Made by a program: the position numbers and the translations under genes. Below the pieces are notes generated by a model, which made no database searches, was not told the DNA's origin, and saw only the letters and a list, made by a program, of their open reading frames with translations. Positions 7,058-13,239 of a DNA stretch of 14,234 nt are shown here, in pieces. The stretch is from Limisphaerales bacterium (lineage in GTDB: Bacteria > Verrucomicrobiota > Verrucomicrobiia > Limisphaerales > PALSA-1396): positions 1-14,234 of the forward strand of contig PLJQ01000429.1 of the NCBI GenBank assembly GCA_003140275.1, in the 5' to 3' direction. Position 1 is the stretch's first letter. Each line of letters opens with the position of its first letter.

Positions 7058-7209
7058 AAGGCTGTAACGGCGTTGTGCCGCACTGCCGCGAAAACCTGAA
7101 TCGTGGGCTGCTCGTTTACCACCTCTCCCGCCGGGAGAGGCAGGGTGAGAATGTGCTGCGCTTGCTGATCTTCGGTGGAGGCGTGGGGGATGGAATATTC
7201 TTGGTTCAC
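7054..7209 (-). pseudogene. HsdR N-terminus mini-ORF with inserted repeat, before the Nmad3-like gene
   Basis: From GTG 7209, which overlaps the kinase TGA, it reads NQEYSIPHASTEDQQ. A foreign segment AQHILTLPLPAGEVV is followed by NEQPTIQVFAAV and a short tail. Removing the insert restores the HsdR N-terminal pattern EYS.PHA.TED…EQP.I..FA. The insert corresponds to a palindromic repeat at 7122-7140 and keeps the frame open. The TGA overlaps the next ATG (ATGA at 7057). An upstream ATG at 7224 would add five residues inside the kinase gene. I take it as a decayed hsdR 5' end or coupling leader. Confidence 0.7.
7122..7140. repeat. short palindromic repeat element
   Basis: cctctcccgccgggagagg is a perfect 8-bp inverted repeat around a 3-base loop; flanking bases to about 7150 (cagggtgaga) probably belong to the same element. 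Elements of this look, translated as LTLPLPAGE-like peptides, are scattered in many bacterial genomes as short mobile palindromes. Here it sits inside the HsdR-like mini-ORF and splits it in frame. No second copy was seen in the window. Confidence 0.7.
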
Positions 7210-8687
7210 ATCTGCGGAGGCCATTTGTCGAAGGGCAGAATTGACGGATGACGTAGCTTCCCTGTGGACGCTTGCGCAAGCAGCCAAACGCACCGGCGAT
7301 GAAACTCATCCTCTTTTTCATCGTCGGCAGGCCACGGCCCGTATGCAGTAGCCACTGAGGACATGATGGGCGAAGCTGCGGAATCGGCTTCTGGGATACT
7401 GCCTGCGGCGAAAGGCTCAGCTTGCACGTAGTTCCCTTGCTGGCCTCGGTAACCAACCTCATACCACCGATAATCTCCATCGCCTTTGAGACACGCATAC
7501 CAGAGCGAAGCACCCCATTGGTATGGTGGTTGAGTCTGAACAACCTTCAACGTTGACGCAGCAACGACATCCCAACCGGACCGTCGGAACAAGCCCACTT
7601 GCATTGCAGAGCCCGGAGAGCCGAGGCTGATACTCATGCAGCCTCTACCAAGGAGAACCTCAAGAGAGTAGCTGTTGCGGCCCGAGGTTCGTTGCGCAGC
7701 GGGAGCATGATTGTGAATCTTCCCCCATAGACGTTCCACGTTTTCGGAAAGGATTTCATAAGCACTCCGAGCCAATTGATCTCTGGTTGCCTGCTTTTGT
7801 TGCTCCGCCTGCAACTGGGCCTGCCGCTGCTGCTCCTGCTCGGCGACCGTGGCGCCGGCGTGTGCGAGCGCAGAGAATGGGTCTGACGGATTGGTCGCCT
7901 GTGGCTTGGTCACAACTTCAATGAGAAACTGTTCGACACGAGACAGCGTCGGTCGTGTCTCGGGAGTCTTTCGCAGCATTATGTTAATCAACGCACGCAA
8001 GCGAGAGTCTGCACAAGAGAATGCAGGTACCGGAGCTTTCAAATGTTGCTCCTCTGGGTTGCTGGGGAAAGGAGGCTTACCAGTGAGTAGGCAGAAGCCA
8101 ACGCACCCGAGCGCGTAAATGTCAGTGGCGTGAGTAGCTCGCTCGGAACGCCACTGTTCAGGTGCTGCGTAGTCCCGGCTCAAAAACTCTTTGAGGGTGT
8201 TGCTCGCTGTCGCCTCCTGAACGAATCGAGCAATACCGAAATCGGCAATCTTCCACTTTCCCTCGTGGAGTAGGACATTGTCCGGCTTCAAGTCCCGGTG
8301 CACCAATTCGCCAACTTCAATCAAACCCTTCACTATCTGAACCAGGACGGCTGCGGCATCTGCGGCCGCAAGCGAACCGCCCTTTTCGACCCTGTTTTGG
8401 AGGCTGCCCTCTGCTATAGGCATCACAACGAAGTAATCGCCTGTGTCGGCATCCTCGCCTGCGTCAATGAAAGGAACAACGTGCTCAAATGAACGTCCCT
8501 TCAATTCGTCGGCGATGCGGAGTTCTCTGTGGACGGCGTCCACCGCCGATAGATGAAGCTTTTTGACCGCCACTTCGCCGCCGCTTGCCGATTTTCCTGC
8601 GAACACCTGCCCAAAACCGCCACGTCTGCCGAGCGGTTTCGCCGGATCGTATTCAAACGTGCCGGTTGGAAGCTTGATGATTTGCAT
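7206..8687 (-). CDS. Ser/Thr protein kinase with unknown C-terminal domain
   Basis: 493 aa. The kinase domain spans about residues 10-260 with all core motifs: a glycine loop in the variant form GRRGGFGQVF (20-29), VAVKK with the catalytic Lys at 42, HRDLKPDN (130-137) with catalytic Asp132, DFGIA (149-153), AAPEQW (174-179) and DIYALGC (189-195). It is therefore predicted to be active and Hanks-type. A Gln-rich coiled coil follows at about 280-305. The C-terminal 190 residues contain Trp- and Gly-rich segments (RSGWDVVAA, YQWGASLWYACLKGDGDYRW) that I do not recognise; they may form the sensor or a substrate-binding domain. There is no transmembrane helix, unlike PknB-type kinases, so it is cytoplasmic. 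Its ATG abuts an HsdR-like mini-ORF stop. Kinases are known in phage defence (for example Stk2 and PglW); a similar role here is inferred from context. Confidence 0.9.
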   Translation of the reverse strand: MQIIKLPTGTFEYDPAKPLGRRGGFGQVFAGKSASGGEVAVKKLHLSAVDAVHRELRIADELKGRSFEHVVPFIDAGEDADTGDYFVVMPIAEGSLQNRVEKGGSLAAADAAAVLVQIVKGLIEVGELVHRDLKPDNVLLHEGKWKIADFGIARFVQEATASNTLKEFLSRDYAAPEQWRSERATHATDIYALGCVGFCLLTGKPPFPSNPEEQHLKAPVPAFSCADSRLRALINIMLRKTPETRPTLSRVEQFLIEVVTKPQATNPSDPFSALAHAGATVAEQEQQRQAQLQAEQQKQATRDQLARSAYEILSENVERLWGKIHNHAPAAQRTSGRNSYSLEVLLGRGCMSISLGSPGSAMQVGLFRRSGWDVVAASTLKVVQTQPPYQWGASLWYACLKGDGDYRWYEVGYRGQQGNYVQAEPFAAGSIPEADSAASPIMSSVATAYGPWPADDEKEDEFHRRCVWLLAQASTGKLRHPSILPFDKWPPQM

Positions 8688-8765
8688 TCAATTCAACTCC
8701 AGCCTCGCGAACAATCCGATGGCGGGCTGCTCGCCAATTTGGTCTTCGGAGTAGGCGTGGGGCAT
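8688..8765 (-). pseudogene. truncated HsdR N-terminus mini-ORF before the kinase gene
   Basis: 25 codons plus stop. The first 20 residues, MPHAYSEDQIGEQPAIGLFA, match the conserved N-terminus of a common HsdR lineage (…PHAYSEDQLVEQPAI.LFA.LGW…) that differs from the lineage of this window's intact hsdR. It ends RLELN, where HsdR would continue into its nuclease domain. The TGA directly abuts the kinase ATG at 8687 (TGAATG), so translation could be coupled. The start is 12 bases after the STAND stop. I read it as a remnant of an hsdR gene whose body was replaced by the kinase gene. Confidence 0.72.
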
Positions 8766-8777
8766 GGCGGCAATTAC

Positions 8778-11030
8778 TCAAATTCCCATTTTGGCCTTCA
8801 AGTTGGCCACCGCCATCATTTCACCTTGGCGTTGATAGCATGACAACAAAAGCGGTCTGACCTTGCCGCGAATATCCTCGAACGGATGGTCCACGATCTT
8901 CTCCAGCAGAGGAATTGCGCGCACATACATTCCTTTCCGCTCAAGTCCCTGGGCCAATGCAAAAATTGTGACGGTGTCTTGCGGAGCGTGAACATGAGCC
9001 TCTTCAAATTTCTCGATTGCTTGGTCCGTTGCATCCATTTGGCCGGAGAAGCGAAGTATCATCCCCCATTCTCTGAAGATTTTCGCCCGCGTGGTGCCGG
9101 TGCTGGGCGCGCAACTCGCGGCCTGCTCATAGAGACGCAGCGCGTCAGTCGTGTTCTTGAGCTTGTGACGGTGAAGCTCTGCAAGCAGTTGTGCAGCCAC
9201 GTAGTTTTTGGGATTGCGTGACAGAGCTTGTTCGTAAAGTTCGCGCGCCGTGTTCGAATCACCGCGGCGCTCAGCAGCGCGAGCGAGGTCAATTAGCCCG
9301 CTCTCCGATTCACCTTTGCCTTGTCGCAACTCCCTGACGACTACGCGTTGTGATGGGTCGTGAACATCCCTTGCGTCGAGATAGTGCGTGAGGCGGTCAC
9401 GAATCTCCGATTCGAGGCGGCCGCTCCCTTTTACCTGGTTGTAAACGAAGGTCCGCGTCAGCGGCAGCAGAAGATAAGTATAGTCATTCCGTTCCTCATC
9501 GAAGTATCGTTGCACGAGCGCATCTTTTATCAGCGCGCTTAACGTGTCCTGCGTCTTGAGCTGACTGATGCCAGAGCCGACGTAGAGAACCTCGCTGGGC
9601 TGAGGCTGTTGGAACAACGAAAGCACTTGAAGCAATGATCGTTCGTCTTTAGTGAGTGCATCGAAAACGCGACGGAACGAGAACTCTAGCAGCTCCTCTC
9701 CCACCTTTCCCGAATTTGTGATTGCCCCGGCAACCTTGATTGCCTCTGATCCATTCTTCGCGCGAGCCACCGCCCAGCGAATAGCCAGCGGTAGGCCATC
9801 GCAAGCTTTGCGAATCGTTTCGCACTCTGCATCCGGTAGGTCGTGCAAGAATCCCAAGCCCGGCAGATGACCGAGCGACTTGATGAATAAGCGGCCTTCT
9901 TCCTCCCTCAGCCACTCAAGAGGGATCGGAAAGACAGCGACTCGGACGGTATCACGGCGTGAAGTCACAAGGGCACGCACGCCGACAGGTAAGTCGTCAA
10001 GGAGTTGGATGATACGCGGGTCGTCAACCGTTTCCAGATTATCAACGAAGAGTAATCCACCGCTGTTTTGAAGTAGGTCGCGGACTTCCTTTTCCTTTTG
10101 CTCCGGGGAATTCGGTTTCAGGTCAGGGAAACCTAACACGTCCAGCACCGAATTGAGAAGGCTCTCGAAGCTTGTAAGCTTTGGCGACAATGACTGGATG
10201 CCGTGTGCGGTCAACTCCCTGTCTTTGGCGGTCGTGGAAACGACGAAGTGAAACTGCTTCTTTTCGTAGGCGCGTAGCACGGCCCATGTCGCAAGCGCCG
10301 TCTTGCCTGCTCCGCCGACGCCTGTGATTTGAACAACCGAAGTGCGCGGGTCTTGAAGCGCCTTCTCCACGAGCCGACACGGTTCAGCGCGCTCGACGAA
10401 GTCGTGATATTCCGGACTCAAGATTCTGAAGAACGGTTCATCGATTGCGTAAACCTGACCAAACTCTGGCGCTCTCGCTCGCGCCTCGAAAACATCGGCT
10501 TGGATGTCTTTGAGAAGTTTTGATGAGTCGCCCTCCCGGATTGCGCTGTCGCCTTTCTTGAAGATATATTTACCGCCGTCACACGGAGAATCTTTGGTGA
10601 ACCGCAGGATCACCGGCCCACGCGGGGGCACGAGAACCATGCCAATGTGCGACTGGTCCTCTTTGATGTTCAGTCGATGGTAGTCCAACCAGATTTTGTC
10701 ACCGATGTATTTCCTCAATCGGTCATTTAGCAACTTGCTATCAAGTTGGCTGCGATAGCCGACCACCTTGAATCCATTGCCGACCCCAAAGACAATCACC
10801 CCTCCTTTGTTGTTGTGAAATGCCACTACGTCCTTCGCAAGGTTCGCCCACTCTTCTGGCATTCCTGCCCCAGGTGACGGACCCGTGACCTTGTAATCCC
10901 AATAATCTGTCTCCGTGTAATATCCGGCCCGAATACTCCAGCTAGTTTGGTCGAACATCAACGCCGCGATGCTGGCAACATTGCTCTGCCGAATCGCCCT
11001 GGCGATGTCTGGGAATTGTTCCGTTTGCAT
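8778..11030 (-). CDS. AlbA_2 (Schlafen-like) + STAND/NB-ARC NTPase + TPR protein
   Basis: 750 aa, three-part protein. An AlbA_2/Schlafen-type domain spans about 41-175 (LAKDVVAFHNNKGGVIVFGV at 64-83), a fold that binds nucleic acid and in some relatives cuts RNA. A STAND NTPase spans about 215-430: Walker A GVGGAGKT (237-244), Walker B GGLLFVDN (324-331), sensor VTSRR (355-359) and CDGLPLAIRW (410-419). A winged-helix-like linker follows. About 579-735 is TPR-like (RGDSNTARELYEQALSRNPK at 589-608; NTTDALRLYEQAA). This is the Avs/STAND immune layout: effector, switch, sensor. The likely role is to sense a phage component through the TPR part and activate the AlbA part; that is inference. I chose ATG 11030; an upstream GTG at 11078 would run through the mini-ORF scar. 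The next mini-ORF starts 12 bases after the stop. Confidence 0.88.
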   Translation of the reverse strand: MQTEQFPDIARAIRQSNVASIAALMFDQTSWSIRAGYYTETDYWDYKVTGPSPGAGMPEEWANLAKDVVAFHNNKGGVIVFGVGNGFKVVGYRSQLDSKLLNDRLRKYIGDKIWLDYHRLNIKEDQSHIGMVLVPPRGPVILRFTKDSPCDGGKYIFKKGDSAIREGDSSKLLKDIQADVFEARARAPEFGQVYAIDEPFFRILSPEYHDFVERAEPCRLVEKALQDPRTSVVQITGVGGAGKTALATWAVLRAYEKKQFHFVVSTTAKDRELTAHGIQSLSPKLTSFESLLNSVLDVLGFPDLKPNSPEQKEKEVRDLLQNSGGLLFVDNLETVDDPRIIQLLDDLPVGVRALVTSRRDTVRVAVFPIPLEWLREEEGRLFIKSLGHLPGLGFLHDLPDAECETIRKACDGLPLAIRWAVARAKNGSEAIKVAGAITNSGKVGEELLEFSFRRVFDALTKDERSLLQVLSLFQQPQPSEVLYVGSGISQLKTQDTLSALIKDALVQRYFDEERNDYTYLLLPLTRTFVYNQVKGSGRLESEIRDRLTHYLDARDVHDPSQRVVVRELRQGKGESESGLIDLARAAERRGDSNTARELYEQALSRNPKNYVAAQLLAELHRHKLKNTTDALRLYEQAASCAPSTGTTRAKIFREWGMILRFSGQMDATDQAIEKFEEAHVHAPQDTVTIFALAQGLERKGMYVRAIPLLEKIVDHPFEDIRGKVRPLLLSCYQRQGEMMAVANLKAKMGI

Positions 11031-11038
11031 AGGTAGGC

Positions 11039-11146
11039 TCAGTTCTCCGCAAGATTCATTTGCCCCGGCATCAGCCACAACAGCAACAGCTCGCGCGCGG
11101 CAAACGTCCTTTGGACCTGGTCTTCGCTGTTGATGTCGGTAAACAT
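11039..11146 (-). pseudogene. hsdR-start / hsdS-end chimeric mini-ORF before the STAND gene
   Basis: 35 codons plus stop. It begins MFTDINSEDQVQRTFA, which matches the hsdR start in this window (MAFTDINSEDRLVQKTFA) apart from small indels. It then continues AARELLLLWLMPGQMN, which resembles the HsdS C-terminus (AARDLLLPRLMSGEI). DNA at 11119-11140 is identical over 22 bases to hsdR 2511-2532. The TGA lies 8 bases before the ATG of the STAND gene at 11030. It is best read as a deletion scar joining an hsdR start to an hsdS end, or as a retained coupling leader. No good Shine-Dalgarno is visible. Confidence 0.75.
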
Positions 11147-11171
11147 GAAGGAAAGCTCGTTCCCTGTAGCG

Positions 11172-11420
11172 TCAAAACTTCGGCGGCTTTTGCTGTGGTG
11201 CTAACGGGTTCCATTTCGCTTTCGCTGAATGACTAATCTTGGCTGCTTTCTTGCATTTCTTTGCTTTCCAGCCTTTCTTGTATCCTGTCGGTTTGGCGGC
11301 GCGGACCGTGTGCAATTTGAGAATTCGCTCTAATTGCTTTTGCAGCGCTTCAATGTTCTTCTTCAGGTGAGCCGCCCGGAGGAGCTGCTTTGATGTCAAA
11401 TGTGTCATGGAGCGCTTCAT
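11172..11420 (-). CDS. small Lys-rich, probably DNA-binding protein
   Basis: 82 aa and strongly basic. The N-terminal third is a short amphipathic, coiled-coil-like helix (LTSKQLLRAAHLKKNIEALQ, then KQLERIL). The rest is a Lys/Arg-rich tail (KKGWKAKKCKKAAKISHSAK followed by AKWNPLAP). From memory, short proteins with a helix that sets a heptad and a tail like 'K.S..AKAKIA.A.RARWAK' are common in Verrucomicrobia and relatives and are thought to bind nucleic acid; this tail looks like a worn version. The start at 11420 is 12 bases after the stop of the membrane-protein gene, without a clear Shine-Dalgarno; an internal ATG four codons later is also possible. Probably an operon partner of that gene. 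Function is inferred from composition only. Confidence 0.65.
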   Translation of the reverse strand: MKRSMTHLTSKQLLRAAHLKKNIEALQKQLERILKLHTVRAAKPTGYKKGWKAKKCKKAAKISHSAKAKWNPLAPQQKPPKF

Positions 11421-11432
11421 GGTGACTTTGGT

Positions 11433-12032
11433 TTAATTGGGTGCTTCAGTGGGTTTCAGGTCGTGGAGCGTTGTTGTATGCCATCCAATTTCTGATGAGT
11501 GGCGAAACATGCGGCACTTTTTGGAATTGTTGCGCACGTAGGAGTAACAAGAAACTGTCAGGGCTGATGTTGGCAGAACAAGGTCCACATGTGTTTCATC
11601 ATGTTCATGCGGCTCGACTTCTAACTCACCGGTATCGAATGTGATTTTGTTTTGAACGATATACTCAAAGCCATATTCGCCCTGCTTTTCATTTAGTGGC
11701 TTTTGGCAAAGTGGATCCCAATCGGTTATTGATTGCGGCCAGGGCCGAATTGTTTGGACGCCAACTTTCAGCAGATTAGGAGCTATCAAAACATCGCCGG
11801 TGTTCTCTATGGTAATCGTTAGCCGCATAAAACATTTGGAATCCGAAACGGGCAACATCTTAATGCTATGTGACACCTTCGCCCGTGGATACTTTTGCCT
11901 TTGACGAACAAAGACTAAATAAACCCACAACGCGCCGACTATTATTCCGAGGATGGTGAAAAGCGACTCCAGCGACGCAATTGCGTCCTTCTTTTCAGAG
12001 AGAGTCAGCCAGAAGTTGTTTGCGTTCGTCAT
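11433..12032 (-). CDS. single-pass membrane protein of unknown function
   Basis: 199 aa, no recognised family. Residues about 21-42 (LESLFTILGIIVGALWVYLVFV) form one strong transmembrane helix, followed at once by a basic stop-transfer stretch (RQRQKYPR). This suggests an N-out or signal-anchor topology with the rest in the cytoplasm. Residues about 55-195 are rich in alternating hydrophobic positions (FMRLTITIENTGDVLIAP, VDLVLPTSALTVSCYSYV), suggesting a beta-sandwich-like domain. ENTGDVLI resembles immunoglobulin-like or CARDB-like folds, but that is only an impression. It is the first cargo gene after hsdS, its start overlaps a 19-aa mini-ORF, and a small basic protein follows after 12 bases. 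The small-membrane-protein position fits an effector or membrane anchor of a defence module, but function is unknown. Confidence 0.75.
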   Translation of the reverse strand: MTNANNFWLTLSEKKDAIASLESLFTILGIIVGALWVYLVFVRQRQKYPRAKVSHSIKMLPVSDSKCFMRLTITIENTGDVLIAPNLLKVGVQTIRPWPQSITDWDPLCQKPLNEKQGEYGFEYIVQNKITFDTGELEVEPHEHDETHVDLVLPTSALTVSCYSYVRNNSKKCRMFRHSSEIGWHTTTLHDLKPTEAPN

Positions 12033-12088
12033 TGTTTCTCCGTGTCTAGCGGATGCAGCAGCGCATTAATGGCTTTGTCGTTTCGCAT
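12029..12088 (-). CDS. possible 19-aa leader mini-ORF after hsdS
   Basis: ATG begins 8 bases after the hsdS stop, with CAGGA just upstream, and encodes MRNDKAINALLHPLDTEKQ. Its TGA overlaps the ATG of the membrane-protein gene at 12032 (ATGA). I recognise no family. The Shine-Dalgarno-like sequence and the stop/start overlap make it plausible as a translated coupling peptide between hsdS and the cargo, parallel to the mini-ORFs before the other modules. Unlike those, it shows no HsdR or HsdS similarity that I can see. It could also be chance. Confidence 0.35.
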   Translation of the reverse strand: MRNDKAINALLHPLDTEKQ

Positions 12089-12096
12089 AAATCCTG

Positions 12097-13239
12097 TCAA
12101 ACGATTATTTCCCCGCTCATCAGGCGCGGCAGCAGCAGGTCGCGCGCGGCACGGAGTTTTTGATTTTGCCACTGCAATACTTCGCGCTGGTCAATCAGCG
12201 GTTCGACAAACTCGCGGAAGTCGCGTTGGATGCGTGGCGGCGGAACAAGAATTTCTGCGCCGGCCAATACTCTTGCGTTGGCGTTTGGTTGAGCCGCGCC
12301 GCCGACTCGTGACTGCACGTAGCTCTTGAAATCTTCCGACTCGACGAATACTCCGACCATCAAGTTGTCCGCTTCGGGTTTCAGCCGAAGGCGAACTAGG
12401 TATGACGCAAACACCGCGTCAGGATGCCGCTTGTGCATCCGCTTGGCGTAACCGACCGTCGCACCGGTGCGGGCAATCACGATGTCGCCTTCACGCAGTC
12501 GGAACTTTTCCAATCGGTCGTACTCAATCGGACAATGCGGAACGGCGGGCCAATCAATGAAGTCCGGCACGATGTCTGTGATGCGGAGAAACTTTGGACC
12601 AACTTCTTCCTGCTCTGCGCTGGCGGTGTAACCGTAATCAATGGATGCACACAATGCCGAAAGCGGTTTCCGTTCCCAACCTTCCGGGAGGTTGTTGGCG
12701 ATGCGAGCGTGTTCGTGGCCGGGGAAGCGAAGGCGGACGAACCACTCCCGGTAAAGCAGCCGCGCCGACTCCTCCAACAACTCCATCCGCCGCCGGTTGT
12801 TCTCCATCAACTCGTCGTAGGCGGAGAGCGTGGCTGCAACAGCCACCTGCGTCTTGCGCGGGGGAATGCTCACCGGAACAAAATAGAAAGCACTACGGCT
12901 TGTCGTCGGAATAGCCGCGCCCACATCTATGCGATCCATGTCAAACGTCAGCAGCTTGTAGTAAGCCCATCTCAGGTCGAGTTTGTCACTTTTTGGGCGA
13001 ACGTAGTAGGCAGTATCAATGACGAAGAACGGCTCTGGCGAATAGTGAATGCCACGATATGCGCCCTTGCGACCAACGATCACCCCCGGACCATCGGAAA
13101 GTGATTGTGAACTCCAACCTATCGGGCCGTTCGTGCCAAACACGCGGAAGCGGTGTTCATCTGAAGGTTCTTCAGCACAGCCGCGCAGAGCTTTCCCATA
13201 ATCCAAAGTGCAAATGTCGCCCCACGTGCAGTCCGTCAT
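12097..13239 (-). CDS. hsdS: Type I RM specificity subunit HsdS
   Basis: DNA-recognition subunit, 380 aa, near the usual length for two-TRD HsdS proteins. TRD1 covers about residues 1-128 and contains PGVIVGRKGAYRGI and FFVIDTAYYV, typical of the family. The central conserved helix is at about 130-175 (VAATLSAYDELMENNRRRME…LLYREWFVRLRFPG). TRD2 covers about 184-345, opening with LPEGWERKPL and containing GDIVIARTGATVGYAK. The distal conserved helix ends the protein (LRAARDLLLPRLMSGEIIV). The start overlaps the hsdM stop by 4 bases. The end of this gene is duplicated in truncated form inside two mini-ORFs downstream (4349-4453 and 11039-11146). Each TRD should read half of a bipartite target, which cannot be predicted by eye. 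Downstream one expects hsdR; here about 9.5 kb of other genes intervene. Confidence 0.94.
   Translation of the reverse strand: MTDCTWGDICTLDYGKALRGCAEEPSDEHRFRVFGTNGPIGWSSQSLSDGPGVIVGRKGAYRGIHYSPEPFFVIDTAYYVRPKSDKLDLRWAYYKLLTFDMDRIDVGAAIPTTSRSAFYFVPVSIPPRKTQVAVAATLSAYDELMENNRRRMELLEESARLLYREWFVRLRFPGHEHARIANNLPEGWERKPLSALCASIDYGYTASAEQEEVGPKFLRITDIVPDFIDWPAVPHCPIEYDRLEKFRLREGDIVIARTGATVGYAKRMHKRHPDAVFASYLVRLRLKPEADNLMVGVFVESEDFKSYVQSRVGGAAQPNANARVLAGAEILVPPPRIQRDFREFVEPLIDQREVLQWQNQKLRAARDLLLPRLMSGEIIV
12124..12145. repeat. direct repeat of the hsdS 3' end
   Basis: 22 bases encoding the ARDLLLPR region of HsdS recur exactly at 4376-4397 in the chimeric mini-ORF. A diverged copy is present in the mini-ORF at 11039-11146. 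Same orientation as hsdS. Confidence 0.82.

Noticed and set aside
7058..7543. N-terminal extension of the Nmad3-like frame to 7543
   Set aside because: It overlaps the kinase gene and the mini-ORF in a shadow frame, without family character. The ATG at 7057 with ATGA overlap fits the family start.
11031..11078. Upstream GTG start for the STAND gene
   Set aside because: The extra 16 residues (ADAGANESCGELSLP…) are the mini-ORF scar read in another frame; the ATG at 11030 begins the domain-like sequence directly.
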